This document shows positions 56,348 to 64,000 of a DNA stretch of 64,000 nt, piece after piece. The notes beneath the pieces are model-generated. The model worked only from the letters and a program-made list of their open reading frames with translations. It ran no database searches and was not told the origin of the DNA. How positions within the stretch are numbered: the stretch's first letter is position 1; the number at the start of each line of letters is the position of its first letter. A program made the translations under genes and the position numbers. Where the stretch lies: NCBI RefSeq assembly GCF_009827395.1, contig NZ_WTYX01000001.1, positions 1,803,722-1,867,721 on the forward strand, read 5' to 3'. Source of the stretch: Pontixanthobacter aquaemixtae (lineage in GTDB: Bacteria > Pseudomonadota > Alphaproteobacteria > Sphingomonadales > Sphingomonadaceae).

Positions 56348-57403
56348 ATGACTAAACGCAAGCACCGGAACCAGGCCCTAATTCTTGGTTTGGCGTTTAG
56401 CATCGCGACGCCAGCGATTGCGCATGGCCATGAAGAGGCTGCTCCATTGCCGGGAAGTGTCTTTGATCTGAGCCATTGGAAAATCACTCTTCCCTCCGAC
56501 GACAATGGTGATGGCAAACCAGACGAGATCGGGGTCCGCGATCTGCAATCCTATACCCATCCAGACTTCTTCTTCGTCAACGACGACGGGCACCTGGTAT
56601 TCGCAGCGCCCAACAAAGCGCCAACGACGGCGAATTCAACCAACACTCGCAGCGAATTGCGCCAGATGCTTCGCGGAACAAACACCCGGATCGGGACACA
56701 TGATCCCGGCAACAATTTTGCCGTTGAAGCGCGCAAAGGTTCGGACAAGTTTGGTGCTGTGGGCGGAAAGCTGGAAGCTACGCTCAAAGTCGATCAAGTC
56801 TCGCTCAACGCCGGTGACCCGACCAAGCGCCCGGCATTTTCAGTAGTTGTCGGCCAGATCCACGCGGTAAAATACGACAACACAAGAAGCGGTTTCGGCT
56901 TTGGCAACGAACCGATCAAGATCTATTACAAGAAATTTCCCGGCCACAAAGCCGGCTCGGTTTTTTGGACTTACGAACGCAATCTCGCAAAGGACGATCC
57001 CAACCGAACCGATCTTGCAGTTCCGGTGTTCGGCTATGGCTGGGATAACACAGAGGACCCTGGCGAAAGCGGAATCGCGCTGGGCGAAGAGTTCAGCTAC
57101 ACGATCAATGTCCATCGCAATACGATGTATGTGACATTCCACAATGATCGCTTGGGCACGGTCAACCACACAAGAAGCCTGGTGCGTGGTGCCGATGAGC
57201 TTGACAACCCTTACTCCTATGGCGGGGATTCGCTCTACTTCAAATCCGGGGTCTATAACCAGTGCAGCACCCGAACCGGAGATTCGATGTGGTACGCCGG
57301 CTGCCCGGGTACCGGCGATTGGGAAACAGACAAGGCTGACGGAAACTACGCCCAAGCGACGTTCTCCCGGATTGTCTTGAGCGGATCGACACCACCGGAG
57401 TAA
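56348..57403 (+). CDS. Secreted alginate lyase, PL7 family
   Basis: 351 residues from ATG 56348 (AAAGGAC upstream). The signal peptide ends in TPAIAHG (about 26). The beta-jelly-roll PL7 domain shows all three signature blocks: TRSELRQML (about 100-108), VGQIHAVKYD (Q-I-H at about 170-172) and YFKSGVYNQC (about 297-306). These give the catalytic Arg, Gln, His and Tyr. QIH, rather than QVH, is usually linked to polyG or mixed specificity. It is an endolytic enzyme that would start alginate breakdown outside the cell. It is the last gene of the Nramp-like/uxuA operon. Confidence 0.94.
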   Translation: MTKRKHRNQALILGLAFSIATPAIAHGHEEAAPLPGSVFDLSHWKITLPSDDNGDGKPDEIGVRDLQSYTHPDFFFVNDDGHLVFAAPNKAPTTANSTNTRSELRQMLRGTNTRIGTHDPGNNFAVEARKGSDKFGAVGGKLEATLKVDQVSLNAGDPTKRPAFSVVVGQIHAVKYDNTRSGFGFGNEPIKIYYKKFPGHKAGSVFWTYERNLAKDDPNRTDLAVPVFGYGWDNTEDPGESGIALGEEFSYTINVHRNTMYVTFHNDRLGTVNHTRSLVRGADELDNPYSYGGDSLYFKSGVYNQCSTRTGDSMWYAGCPGTGDWETDKADGNYAQATFSRIVLSGSTPPE

Positions 57404-57422
57404 CTGGCTTTGGAAAAGTGGT

Positions 57423-57444
57423 CCCGTCAGTTGCCCGTCAGTTG
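57423..57444. repeat. Tandem 11-bp direct repeat
   Basis: CCCGTCAGTTG occurs twice head to tail, just downstream of the PL7 gene and about 210 bases from the 3' end of tRNA-Ser. No gene was found in the 248 bases between PL7 and the tRNA. Confidence 0.6.
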
Positions 57445-57651
57445 AACGCGAACTCACCTCCAATTGGCGATGCAATAGCTAAGTCGGGCCGCAATCCGTC
57501 GGCAAGGAACTTACCGCCCAGTCAGGCGTCAAAGCAGCGGACCTGTAGGTTTGAACGCTAAGCCGAAGCGCCATGCTCCGAAACTTCACAGCCGCCTGCT
57601 GTGCGGACTTGTGCCGAAGCCCTGCAACAAAAGACTAATGCTGGGGGTGGG

Positions 57652-57741
57652 TGGCGGAGAGACAGGGATTCGAACCCTGGGTACGGTTGCCCGCACAGTA
57701 GTTTTCGAGACTACCCCGTTCGACCACTCCGGCATCTCTCC
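57652..57741 (-). tRNA. tRNA-Ser (anticodon CGA)
   Basis: 90-nt serine tRNA including an encoded CCA. The acceptor stem GGAGAGA pairs with TCTCTCC. The anticodon stem GTAGT/ACTAC encloses CTCGAAA, giving anticodon CGA, which reads UCG. A long variable arm and T-arm CAGGG-TTCGAAT-CCCTG confirm a class II serine tRNA. Its 3' end faces the alginate locus. Confidence 0.97.
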
Positions 57742-57911
57742 GCATTGCATCAGGTGAAAAAGCCACCGATGGCTTGGTCTGGGAAGGCGCGGTTAGCGGA
57801 TGGGTTTTCACTTGCCAACCCCCGATATGCGCACGCGCGCCATTGCTGCGCGGTGGACGCATCGGCGGCAGCGCTTGTTTTGCGGGTGCGAAGGGCTATA
57901 TTCTTGATATT

Positions 57912-58292
57912 ATGGAACGCACGCAGTTCTTTTCCGAGACCGCCGGTCGCACAATCGATGTCCCGCGCCATGCAGAGGCGCGGTTCGGCATTGGCGATGT
58001 TGTGCGCCACCGGATGTTCGATTTTCGCGGTGTGATTTTCGATGTCGATCCGGTCTTCGCCAATAGCGAGGAATGGTACCAGTCAATCCCCGAACATATT
58101 CGCCCGGATCGCGAACAACCCTATTACCATTTGCTGGCAGAGAACGATGAATCGTCTTACGTCGCCTATGTCAGCCAGCAAAACTTGCTGTCCGATGCCG
58201 AAGGCGGCCCTGTGGGCCATCCCAATATCGATGAATTGTTCGAACAGTTCACCGATGGCCGCTACAAAATGCGGCGCGCGCTGACGCATTAA
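57912..58292 (+). CDS. hspQ: HspQ-like heat-shock / hemimethylated-DNA-binding protein
   Basis: 126 residues from ATG 57912; a longer frame from 57774 runs back towards the tRNA and was rejected. The YccV/HspQ fold is recognisable by HAEARFGIGDVVRHRMFDFRGVIFDVDPVFAN, then DREQPYYHLLAENDESSYVAYVSQQNLL. In enterobacteria HspQ is linked to Lon-dependent proteolysis and DnaA stability; the role here is not known. The stop abuts that of the convergent ABC permease with one base between them. Confidence 0.88.
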   Translation: MERTQFFSETAGRTIDVPRHAEARFGIGDVVRHRMFDFRGVIFDVDPVFANSEEWYQSIPEHIRPDREQPYYHLLAENDESSYVAYVSQQNLLSDAEGGPVGHPNIDELFEQFTDGRYKMRRALTH

Positions 58293-58293
58293 G

Positions 58294-59148
58294 TCAGTCT
58301 TTGAGTTTCCATCCTGATTTGAGCACGCGGTAAGTTATTATCGCGAGCACCAGGTTGAATACGCCCAAACCGATGGCGCTTTGCACCACCGCCGCGTTGG
58401 TATCGCCAATATCGCTCTGCCCGAGGAAGCCGAAGCGGAAGCCGGAAATCACATAGAAGAACGGATTGAGGCGGCTGATCGTCTGGAATGCAGGCGCCAG
58501 ATTGTCGATCACATAGAACGTACCCGACAGCAGCGATAGCGGCGCAACGATGAAGTTGCTGATGGCAGCGTTGTGATCAAATTTCTCTGCCCAGATTGAG
58601 GTCAGAAGGCCAAGCAATGCCAGCATGATCGAGCCCATCAGACCGAACCAGATTATCGCCCAAAGATGTGCGATGGACAAGGATACGCCGGGCCAAGCGA
58701 CCATAGCCAAGCCAACAGCACCGCCGACCAATATGCCGCGCGTCACCGCCGCTGCAACGATCCCGCCCATCAGTTCGCCTTCTGACAATGGCGGCATCAG
58801 CAAGTCGATAATCGTCCCCTGGATCTTGCCCGCCAGCAGCGAAAAGCTGGAATTGGCGAAGGCATTTTGCATCATCGCCATCACAATCAGGCCGGGGGCA
58901 ACGAATGTGGCAAAGGGCACGCCCAGCACTTCGCGCCCGGAACGCCCCAAGGCGACGGAGAAAATGACCAGAAAAAGCAGCGTGGTGACGGCAGGCGCCC
59001 AAATCGTCTGCGTCTGGACCTTTAAAAACCGGCGAACCTCCTTTATATAGAGGCTCCACAGTCCAATGCGGTTGATACCGGTGATGATCGGCTCTCCACG
59101 CAAAGGAAATGCATCGCTGCCGGCATGTTTCTGGTCTTGATTGGCCAT
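58294..59148 (-). CDS. ABC-2 type transporter permease
   Basis: 284 residues from ATG 59148; the frame up to 59358 would run into gcrA. Six hydrophobic helices, with the ABC-2 signature around GSIMLALLGLLTSIWAEKFDH and SLLSGTFYVIDNLAPAFQTISRLNPFFYVI. It resembles YadH-type permeases that pair with a separate ATPase for export of lipids, polysaccharides or drugs. No ATPase gene is adjacent, so the partner must be elsewhere or lie on another transcript. Divergent from gcrA. Confidence 0.85.
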   Translation of the reverse strand: MANQDQKHAGSDAFPLRGEPIITGINRIGLWSLYIKEVRRFLKVQTQTIWAPAVTTLLFLVIFSVALGRSGREVLGVPFATFVAPGLIVMAMMQNAFANSSFSLLAGKIQGTIIDLLMPPLSEGELMGGIVAAAVTRGILVGGAVGLAMVAWPGVSLSIAHLWAIIWFGLMGSIMLALLGLLTSIWAEKFDHNAAISNFIVAPLSLLSGTFYVIDNLAPAFQTISRLNPFFYVISGFRFGFLGQSDIGDTNAAVVQSAIGLGVFNLVLAIITYRVLKSGWKLKD

Positions 59149-59235
59149 AGGCTCGCGCCTAGTGCGATTGATTGAAACTGGCAAGCACCGGCCGCGCGAG
59201 CGCCGGTTGGACAGATAGTAATTGGAAATACACGA

Positions 59236-59931
59236 ATGAGTTGGACTGATGAACGGATCGCCACACTTAAGAAGCTGTGGGAAGGCGGATCGACCGCCAG
59301 CCAGATTGCCGAAGAACTCGGCGGGGTAAGCCGCAATGCGGTAATCGGCAAGGCGCACCGTCTTGGTCTGAAGTCACGCCCGTCTCCGGTAAAGGCGAAC
59401 GCCAAGAAGAAAGCTGCGGTCAAAAAGAAAGCCGCACCGAAGCCGGCGCCAATCCGCAAGCCAAAGGCAATTATGACGCCGAAAACGGCGGCGAATTCTC
59501 CGCCGCGTCCGCCGAGCAATGCGGTAGAGCAAGCCGCGCGTGCCGCAGGGGCAAACATACCCTCGCAGCCGATTCCGAACAAAAGCGCCGAAATCCCCAA
59601 GATCGTTTCGATCGGCCCCGGAGGGTTCCAACGCCAAGGGCCGGGCGACCAGCAGCCACCCATCCCGCCGGCCCCTCCGCGCCGGTTGGTGCCTGCAAAG
59701 CCCAGCCCCGAAATTGCCGACAAGACCAGCCTGCTCGATCTTTCGGACAAAGTTTGCCGCTGGCCCATGGGCCATCCGGGCGAGCCCGATTTCCATTTCT
59801 GCGGGGCCGACGTAAACCCCGGTTTCCCATATTGCGTAGAGCATTGCGGACGCGCGTTTCAGGCACAGCTGCCGCGCGGTGCACGCAGACCGCCCCCACC
59901 CTTGCCCTTTGGCGGGCCGCGGGTTCGCTAA
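59236..59931 (+). CDS. gcrA: GcrA cell-cycle regulator
   Basis: 231 residues. The N-terminal helix-turn-helix MSWTDERIATLKKLWEGG followed by SASQIAEELGG-type sequence and SRNAVIGKAHRLGL is diagnostic of GcrA. A long Lys/Pro/Ala-rich linker (about 50-160) follows. The C-terminal sigma-factor-interacting part carries VCRWPMGHPGEPDFHFCGA and PYCVEHCGRAF. In Caulobacter GcrA binds sigma-70 RNA polymerase at CcrM-methylated promoters and drives cell-cycle genes. It is found in Alphaproteobacteria and supports that placement. A likely terminator follows. Confidence 0.95.
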   Translation: MSWTDERIATLKKLWEGGSTASQIAEELGGVSRNAVIGKAHRLGLKSRPSPVKANAKKKAAVKKKAAPKPAPIRKPKAIMTPKTAANSPPRPPSNAVEQAARAAGANIPSQPIPNKSAEIPKIVSIGPGGFQRQGPGDQQPPIPPAPPRRLVPAKPSPEIADKTSLLDLSDKVCRWPMGHPGEPDFHFCGADVNPGFPYCVEHCGRAFQAQLPRGARRPPPPLPFGGPRVR

Positions 59932-59956
59932 GCGGGGCCAATCCTTGAAGATAACG

Positions 59957-59987
59957 AAACGGCTCGTCAGCGATGGCGGGCCGTTTT
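59957..59987 (+). terminator. Probable Rho-independent terminator of gcrA
   Basis: AAACGGC (59957-59963) pairs with GCCGTTT (59980-59986) around a 16-base loop, and a short T run follows. It lies 26 bases past the gcrA stop and before modA. Confidence 0.6.
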
Positions 59988-60045
59988 GCTTTCGGGCTAT
60001 GATAGGCCTTGTGCGAGACAGGCCAATGCCGCAATCGTAGCGTCT

Positions 60046-60825
60046 ATGCCTCTGCTGCGATCCCTGCCCTTTCTGCTAGTGACAATTCTGCTGGCCGCAT
60101 GCGGCACAGCGGCGGACACAAAGCCCGGGCCGATTGTTCTGGCTGCGGCAAGCTTGCAAGGCGCGCTCGACGAGGCCGCGGATTCGTGGGCGGCACAGGG
60201 TCATGCACGGCCGGTTATTGCCTATGCCGGTACGCCGGTTCTGGCCCGCCAGATCGAAGCGGGGGCGCCAGCCGACATCCTCTTTGCCGCTGACGAGCAG
60301 TGGATGGATGTGCTGGAGCAGAAACAACTGATCCGGCCCGATACGCGCCGCTCGCTATACGGCAACCGCCTGGTGCTGATCAGTATATCCGATGGCAGCC
60401 GCATTCAGGTTACCGACCAGGCGGAAACTATCCTGCGCGCCATTGGCACGAGCAAACTGGCGATAGCCGATCCGGCCTCTGTTCCAGCCGGGCGATATGC
60501 AAAGCAGGTGCTGGACAATCTCGATCTGTGGGCGACTGTGGAACAGCAGGTCGTGCCAACCGACAATGTCCGCAGCGCAGCGCGGCTTGTTGAAATTGGC
60601 GAGGCAACGCTGGGCATCGTCTATGAAAGCGATCTGGTCGGTACCGGAAAGATCACCCAGATCGGCCGCTTTGCAGACGCGGTGCAACCGCCGATACGCT
60701 ATCCCTTGGCCGTGGTTGCCTCTGCCCAGCATCCCGATGCGCAATCATTCGCGGATTTCCTTGCCAGCGCAGAAGCCGAGGCAATTTTCCTCCGCCACAA
60801 ATTTACCCGCTTGCCCGAACTATGA
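60046..60825 (+). CDS. modA: Molybdate-binding protein ModA
   Basis: 259 residues from ATG 60046, giving a lipoprotein signal with lipobox LAAC (about 16-19). The mature protein has the ModA pattern: VLAAASLQGALDEAAD, AGTPVLARQIEAGAPADILFAADEQWMD and VYESDL-type sequence (GEATLGIVYESDLVGTG). It captures molybdate (or tungstate) in the periplasm for ModBC. It overlaps modB by four bases (ATGA). Confidence 0.92.
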   Translation: MPLLRSLPFLLVTILLAACGTAADTKPGPIVLAAASLQGALDEAADSWAAQGHARPVIAYAGTPVLARQIEAGAPADILFAADEQWMDVLEQKQLIRPDTRRSLYGNRLVLISISDGSRIQVTDQAETILRAIGTSKLAIADPASVPAGRYAKQVLDNLDLWATVEQQVVPTDNVRSAARLVEIGEATLGIVYESDLVGTGKITQIGRFADAVQPPIRYPLAVVASAQHPDAQSFADFLASAEAEAIFLRHKFTRLPEL

Positions 60826-61514
60826 TGACCGCATCGGAATGGGCAATTGTCGCCCTGTCACTCAAAGTCAGTTTCGCCGCGATCATCTGCACTCTGCCTG
60901 TCGCTTACAGCCTCGCTTGGCTGCTCGCTCGCAGGCGGTTTCCGGGCATCATTTTTGTGGATGCGCTGGTACACTTGCCCTTGGTCCTGCCACCGGTTGT
61001 AACGGGCTGGCTGCTGCTGCTTACTTTCGGAAGAAACGGAGCCATCGGCGGATGGCTGGAGCAGACATTCGGCATCACATTGGTGTTCCAATGGACCGGC
61101 GCCGCGCTCGCCGCCGCGGTGATGGCATTGCCTCTGATGGTTCGTGCAATGCGGCTGTCGATCGAAGCGGTCGACCGGAAACTGGTCGATGCCGCGCGAA
61201 CGCTAGGGGCCAACAAATGGAGGGCCTTCCTGTCGATCACACTCCCGCTCAGCTTGCCGGGCATTCTGGCGGGCGCGGTTCTTGGATTTGCCCGCTCGAT
61301 CGGAGAATTCGGCGCGACAATTACTTTCGCGTCCAACATTCCGGGCCAGACGCGCACTCTCCCGCTGGCGATCTATTCCGAACTGCAAATTCCCGGCACT
61401 GACATCGCCGTGACGCGGCTGGCCGTGATCGCGGTTATACTCTCGCTCGGTGCGCTGATGATGAGCGAATGGCTGGTCCAGCGATCAACCGGTGGACGTG
61501 CGCATGTCCTTTGA
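60822..61514 (+). CDS. modB: Molybdate ABC transporter permease ModB
   Basis: 230 residues with about five helices. The permease coupling loop reads EAVDRKLVDAARTLGANKWRAFLSITLPLSLPGILAG, which is the EAA motif that contacts the ATPase. The tail includes ARSIGEFGATITFASNIPGQTRTLPLAIY, specific to molybdate permeases. It overlaps modA upstream and modC downstream by 11 bases. Confidence 0.95.
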   Translation: MMTASEWAIVALSLKVSFAAIICTLPVAYSLAWLLARRRFPGIIFVDALVHLPLVLPPVVTGWLLLLTFGRNGAIGGWLEQTFGITLVFQWTGAALAAAVMALPLMVRAMRLSIEAVDRKLVDAARTLGANKWRAFLSITLPLSLPGILAGAVLGFARSIGEFGATITFASNIPGQTRTLPLAIYSELQIPGTDIAVTRLAVIAVILSLGALMMSEWLVQRSTGGRAHVL

Positions 61515-62130
61515 TATCGCGATCAACAAACGTCAGGGCGACTGCCAGATCGATGTGACGATCCGGTCAGACAGCAAGCTTGTTGCCATCACCGGCCCTT
61601 CCGGTGCGGGAAAAACCACCGCGCTTAACTGTATCGCCGGTTTGATCCGGCCCGATAGCGGGCACATCACCATCGGCGGGCGCTGCCTGTTTGATAGTGA
61701 AGAAAAGATCGATTTGCCGCCGGAATCACGCGGCTGCGGCTATGTGTTTCAGGACAGCCGCTTGTTCCCGCACAAGACCGTGCTTGCGAACCTGAATTAT
61801 GGCGCTGGGCGCGCTGGAACGCAGACTGCGCCACTTTCGCTTGAGGAAGCCGTGTCATTGCTGGGTCTGGCGCATCTTCTCGAGCGAAAGCCCGACACGC
61901 TTTCGGGAGGAGAAATACGGCGTGTGGCCATTGGCCGCGCGCTCTTGTCCGGCCCGCGCTTCCTGCTGTTGGACGAGCCGGCTTCATCGCTGGATCCAGA
62001 GCGCGCAGAGCAAATTATCAGCGCTATCGAAGCGCTGCGCGATCGCCATGCGATTCCGATAATCTATGTCAGCCATGACGCGGCCGAGGTTGCGCGCCTC
62101 ACCGATTTCGTCGTTTCGACCGGCGGATGA
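61504..62130 (+). CDS. modC: Molybdate ABC transporter ATPase ModC, short form
   Basis: 208 residues from ATG 61504. Walker A GPSGAGKTTAL (about 34-44), signature LSGGEIRRVAIGRALL, Walker B FLLLDEPASSLD and H-loop VSHDAAEV are all intact. E. coli ModC is about 350 residues because of a C-terminal Mop/TOBE domain that binds molybdate. That domain is missing here, as the protein ends just after the H-loop. The operon order modA-modB-modC supports the assignment. Confidence 0.9.
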   Translation: MSFDIAINKRQGDCQIDVTIRSDSKLVAITGPSGAGKTTALNCIAGLIRPDSGHITIGGRCLFDSEEKIDLPPESRGCGYVFQDSRLFPHKTVLANLNYGAGRAGTQTAPLSLEEAVSLLGLAHLLERKPDTLSGGEIRRVAIGRALLSGPRFLLLDEPASSLDPERAEQIISAIEALRDRHAIPIIYVSHDAAEVARLTDFVVSTGG

Positions 62131-62186
62131 AACAGTTTACACGCACACTATAGCCTTGGCTCTCACCGGCGTTTAGGTGACGCTGC

Positions 62187-63119
62187 ATGACCAAATCTTT
62201 CGTAAAACGCAGCGGCGCAGCAGCCGCACTTGTCACATTGTTTTCGGCGACGCCTGCCTTGGCCGAACTACCCGAACCAGTTCGCGCCATGATCGATGCC
62301 GCGATCGAAACCGGTGATCCGGGCAAGGTCGCGACGGTTATTGAACTCGCCAAAGCCACCAACCCCGACGATGCAGAGGAGCTCGATGGAATGGCCGCCT
62401 CTTTCGATGCCGAACAGCAAGCAGCCGCCGCGGCAGAGGAAGCTGCCAAAGAAGCCAAGATCCGCAGCGCCGGCTTGTTCGACAATTGGTCGGGCGAAGG
62501 GCAGATCGGCGCTTTCCGGTCGACCGGAAACAGCAGCAACACCGGCGTCACCGCCGGTCTGAAGCTGGAGCGTAAGGGCATCGATTGGCGGCACAAATTT
62601 ACCGCGCTCGCCGATTTCCAGCGCACCAATGGGGTGACCACCCGCGAGCAATTCCTGCTTGCCTATGAACCGAATTTCCAGCTCAATGATCGTCTGTTTG
62701 TCTACGGGCTCGGCCAGTATGAGCGCGACCGTTTTCAGGGCTTCTCCTCGCGGATATCGACATCGGGAGGCATCGGATATCGCGTGATCGATACCGACAA
62801 CACCCAACTGTCAGTCAAGGCCGGCCCGGCCTATCGCAGAACCAGTTTCATCAACGGTGGTAAAACCAGCAACATCGCAGCACTTGCCGCGCTTGATTTC
62901 GATTGGCGTGTGGCCGAACGGATCAAGCTGACCCAGGATGCCAGCGCATTCATCCAGTCGGGCAACAGCACTTATCTGTCGACCACCGGCCTAGAGGCAG
63001 GTTTGGGTGGAGGTCTCTCTGCGCGGATATCTTATGCGGTTGAGCATGACACCAATCCGCCTGCCGGTGCGGTGCAAACCGATACGTTGTCGCGCTTTAC
63101 GTTGATCTACGGCTTTTAA
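62187..63119 (+). CDS. DUF481 family outer-membrane protein
   Basis: 310 residues. A signal peptide ends in TPALAEL (about 28). An Ala/Glu-rich helical segment (about 55-95) is followed by a DUF481 beta-barrel domain (about 100-310) ending in FTLIYGF with a C-terminal Phe, as expected for an outer-membrane barrel. DUF481 relatives include E. coli YdiY, which has been described as acid-inducible; the function here is unknown. The stop codon overlaps that of the convergent DUF3142 gene. Confidence 0.87.
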   Translation: MTKSFVKRSGAAAALVTLFSATPALAELPEPVRAMIDAAIETGDPGKVATVIELAKATNPDDAEELDGMAASFDAEQQAAAAAEEAAKEAKIRSAGLFDNWSGEGQIGAFRSTGNSSNTGVTAGLKLERKGIDWRHKFTALADFQRTNGVTTREQFLLAYEPNFQLNDRLFVYGLGQYERDRFQGFSSRISTSGGIGYRVIDTDNTQLSVKAGPAYRRTSFINGGKTSNIAALAALDFDWRVAERIKLTQDASAFIQSGNSTYLSTTGLEAGLGGGLSARISYAVEHDTNPPAGAVQTDTLSRFTLIYGF

Positions 63120-63847
63120 CCGGCCTCTGCCGCGCCGCCACGCAGCAGAAAGACAACATAGCCCTTGAAATCCGGATCGCGCGCGAGCGATGATGGCGGT
63201 GTCCAATCGCCCCCTTCGACCAGTGCCACGCGATACGGCATACGCAGCCGCTGCGTATGGGCGAGGTAATCGGCATAATCGGGAATAGTGGTGGTGACCT
63301 GGTAGGTCTGGATAACAATCTCATCCAGCGCCGCACGCATTGCCGCCAGATCCGCCTCTGACGCATTGGCGGGCCAGTCCATCAGGCCCGTCGCGGAGAG
63401 TTTGAGATCGCGGGGCAGCCGTGCGCGGATGTTGCTGAGAAATCCGGCATAGCCGCTCAGCCCCCCAGTGCTTGAATCGAAATCCACCTGAACGCCGGTC
63501 AATGTCCCCTGCGCATTCCAGCGCTGCGCCTGATCGAGCAGCTGCTCATAAGCGCCATCACCCCAATCGAGCCGTTCCGCGCGGACCACCAGCCATATCT
63601 CTTCCGCCTCTCCGGTTGGTACGCTGCGCCTAAGGGGGATGATCTGCGATGGATCGTTGCGCCGCAATTCGCCCCACAACAGATACACTGCCTTTGCCCG
63701 GTCCATTGCGGGCGGCGGTTTAACACCGGTCCAAAGATAGAATGCCGAATAGTCGCTGGCTGCCACGCGTTGCGGCGGGCCGTCTGACGGCTGCGAGCAT
63801 GATGCAATCAGCAAAGCCGCCAGCAGCAGCGCCGCCCTACCAATAAT
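63116..63847 (-). CDS. DUF3142 family lipoprotein-like protein
   Basis: About 243 residues. The body contains ASDYSAFYLWTGVKP, EEIWLVVRAERLDWGD, GVQVDFDSSTGGLSGYAGFL and a C-terminal GYVVFLLRGG, matching DUF3142. A hydrophobic stretch LLLAALLIASC near the start is a lipobox. The start is uncertain. No ATG, GTG or TTG fits after the upstream gene's stop; an ATT at 63847, seven bases after AGGAG, is a candidate. An ATG at 63925 would add about 26 residues overlapping the upstream gene. Molecular function is unknown. Confidence 0.75.
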   Translation of the reverse strand: MIGRAALLLAALLIASCSQPSDGPPQRVAASDYSAFYLWTGVKPPPAMDRAKAVYLLWGELRRNDPSQIIPLRRSVPTGEAEEIWLVVRAERLDWGDGAYEQLLDQAQRWNAQGTLTGVQVDFDSSTGGLSGYAGFLSNIRARLPRDLKLSATGLMDWPANASEADLAAMRAALDEIVIQTYQVTTTIPDYADYLAHTQRLRMPYRVALVEGGDWTPPSSLARDPDFKGYVVFLLRGGAAEAG

Positions 63848-64000
63848 ATTCGAGCTCCTGCGCCCATTTGGTGCTGCTGTAATCGCGTTTGAGCCGTTGG
63901 AACCAGGCCTTGCGCTGATCGACATTGACCGACTTGCCGCCACACGAATTGTTCTGGCTGGGCGCGTAACAGCGGATCGCGCGGTACAAGGCATAGGCAC
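63837..64000 (-). CDS. C-terminal part of a hypothetical protein, cut by the window edge
   Basis: A frame open from the window end to TAG at 63837 encodes 53 residues with a plausible composition, including RAIRCYAPSQNNSCGGKSV and KRDYSSTKWAQELEYYW at the C-terminus. It reads in a different frame from the DUF3142 gene and overlaps its proposed start. No family was recognised from the fragment. Confidence 0.6.
   Translation of the reverse strand, partial: AYALYRAIRCYAPSQNNSCGGKSVNVDQRKAWFQRLKRDYSSTKWAQELEYYW

Overview
The window looks like the chromosome of a marine, polysaccharide-degrading alphaproteobacterium of the Sphingomonadales, most likely the Erythrobacteraceae. This rests on a GcrA cell-cycle regulator (an alphaproteobacterial family), many TonB-dependent receptors (TBDRs) paired with glycan enzymes and a tryptophan-halogenase-like gene, and an HspQ/DUF481/DUF3142 background. 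No rRNA, insertion sequence, integrase, phage gene or CRISPR array was seen. The genus is an inference.

Region 1 (169-14037) is a beta-1,3-glucan (laminarin-type) utilisation locus, almost all on the minus strand. It reads TBDR, secreted GH16 endoglucanase, LacI regulator, MFS transporter, GH3 beta-glucosidase lipoprotein, sodium/solute symporter and a second LacI regulator, with a flavin-dependent halogenase-like gene transcribed divergently. Near copies of the classical lac operator lie in the TBDR/halogenase divergent region and in front of GH3. One of the two LacI proteins has a matching recognition helix.

Region 2 (14083-20237) is a complete histidine-utilisation operon (hutI-H-U-G). 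The hutC repressor gene is divergent and a palindromic site lies between them. Region 3 (20396-27978) is a tightly overlapping type IV secretion operon, virB3-B4-B6-B8-B9-B10-B11-B2. It has no VirD4, relaxase, VirB1, VirB5 or VirB7, and the pilin-like gene comes last. Region 4 (28072-31349) is an iron-type TBDR plus PepSY membrane protein behind two Fur-like boxes. Region 5 (31642-38233) holds a classical autotransporter, a truncated BCCT transporter remnant and an unrecognised two-module secreted protein.

Region 6 (38289-57403) is an alginate utilisation locus. A minus-strand operon PL6-PL17-KdgF-MFS-DEH reductase-KdgK takes alginate oligomers to 2-keto-3-deoxy-6-phosphogluconate (KDPG). A FadR-type GntR regulator and two large TBDRs follow, and a plus-strand operon carries a non-canonical Nramp-like membrane protein, mannonate dehydratase (uxuA) and a secreted PL7 lyase. 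Both TBDR promoters carry the same paired motif at identical 23-bp spacing, and a related site precedes the GntR gene. KDPG aldolase is not in the window.

Region 7 (57652-64000) returns to housekeeping genes: tRNA-Ser(CGA), hspQ, an orphan ABC-2 permease, gcrA, a modABC molybdate transporter with a short ModC, a DUF481 outer-membrane protein, a DUF3142 protein and the 3' end of one more gene. The tRNA-Ser lies at the edge of the alginate locus with its 3' end facing it.
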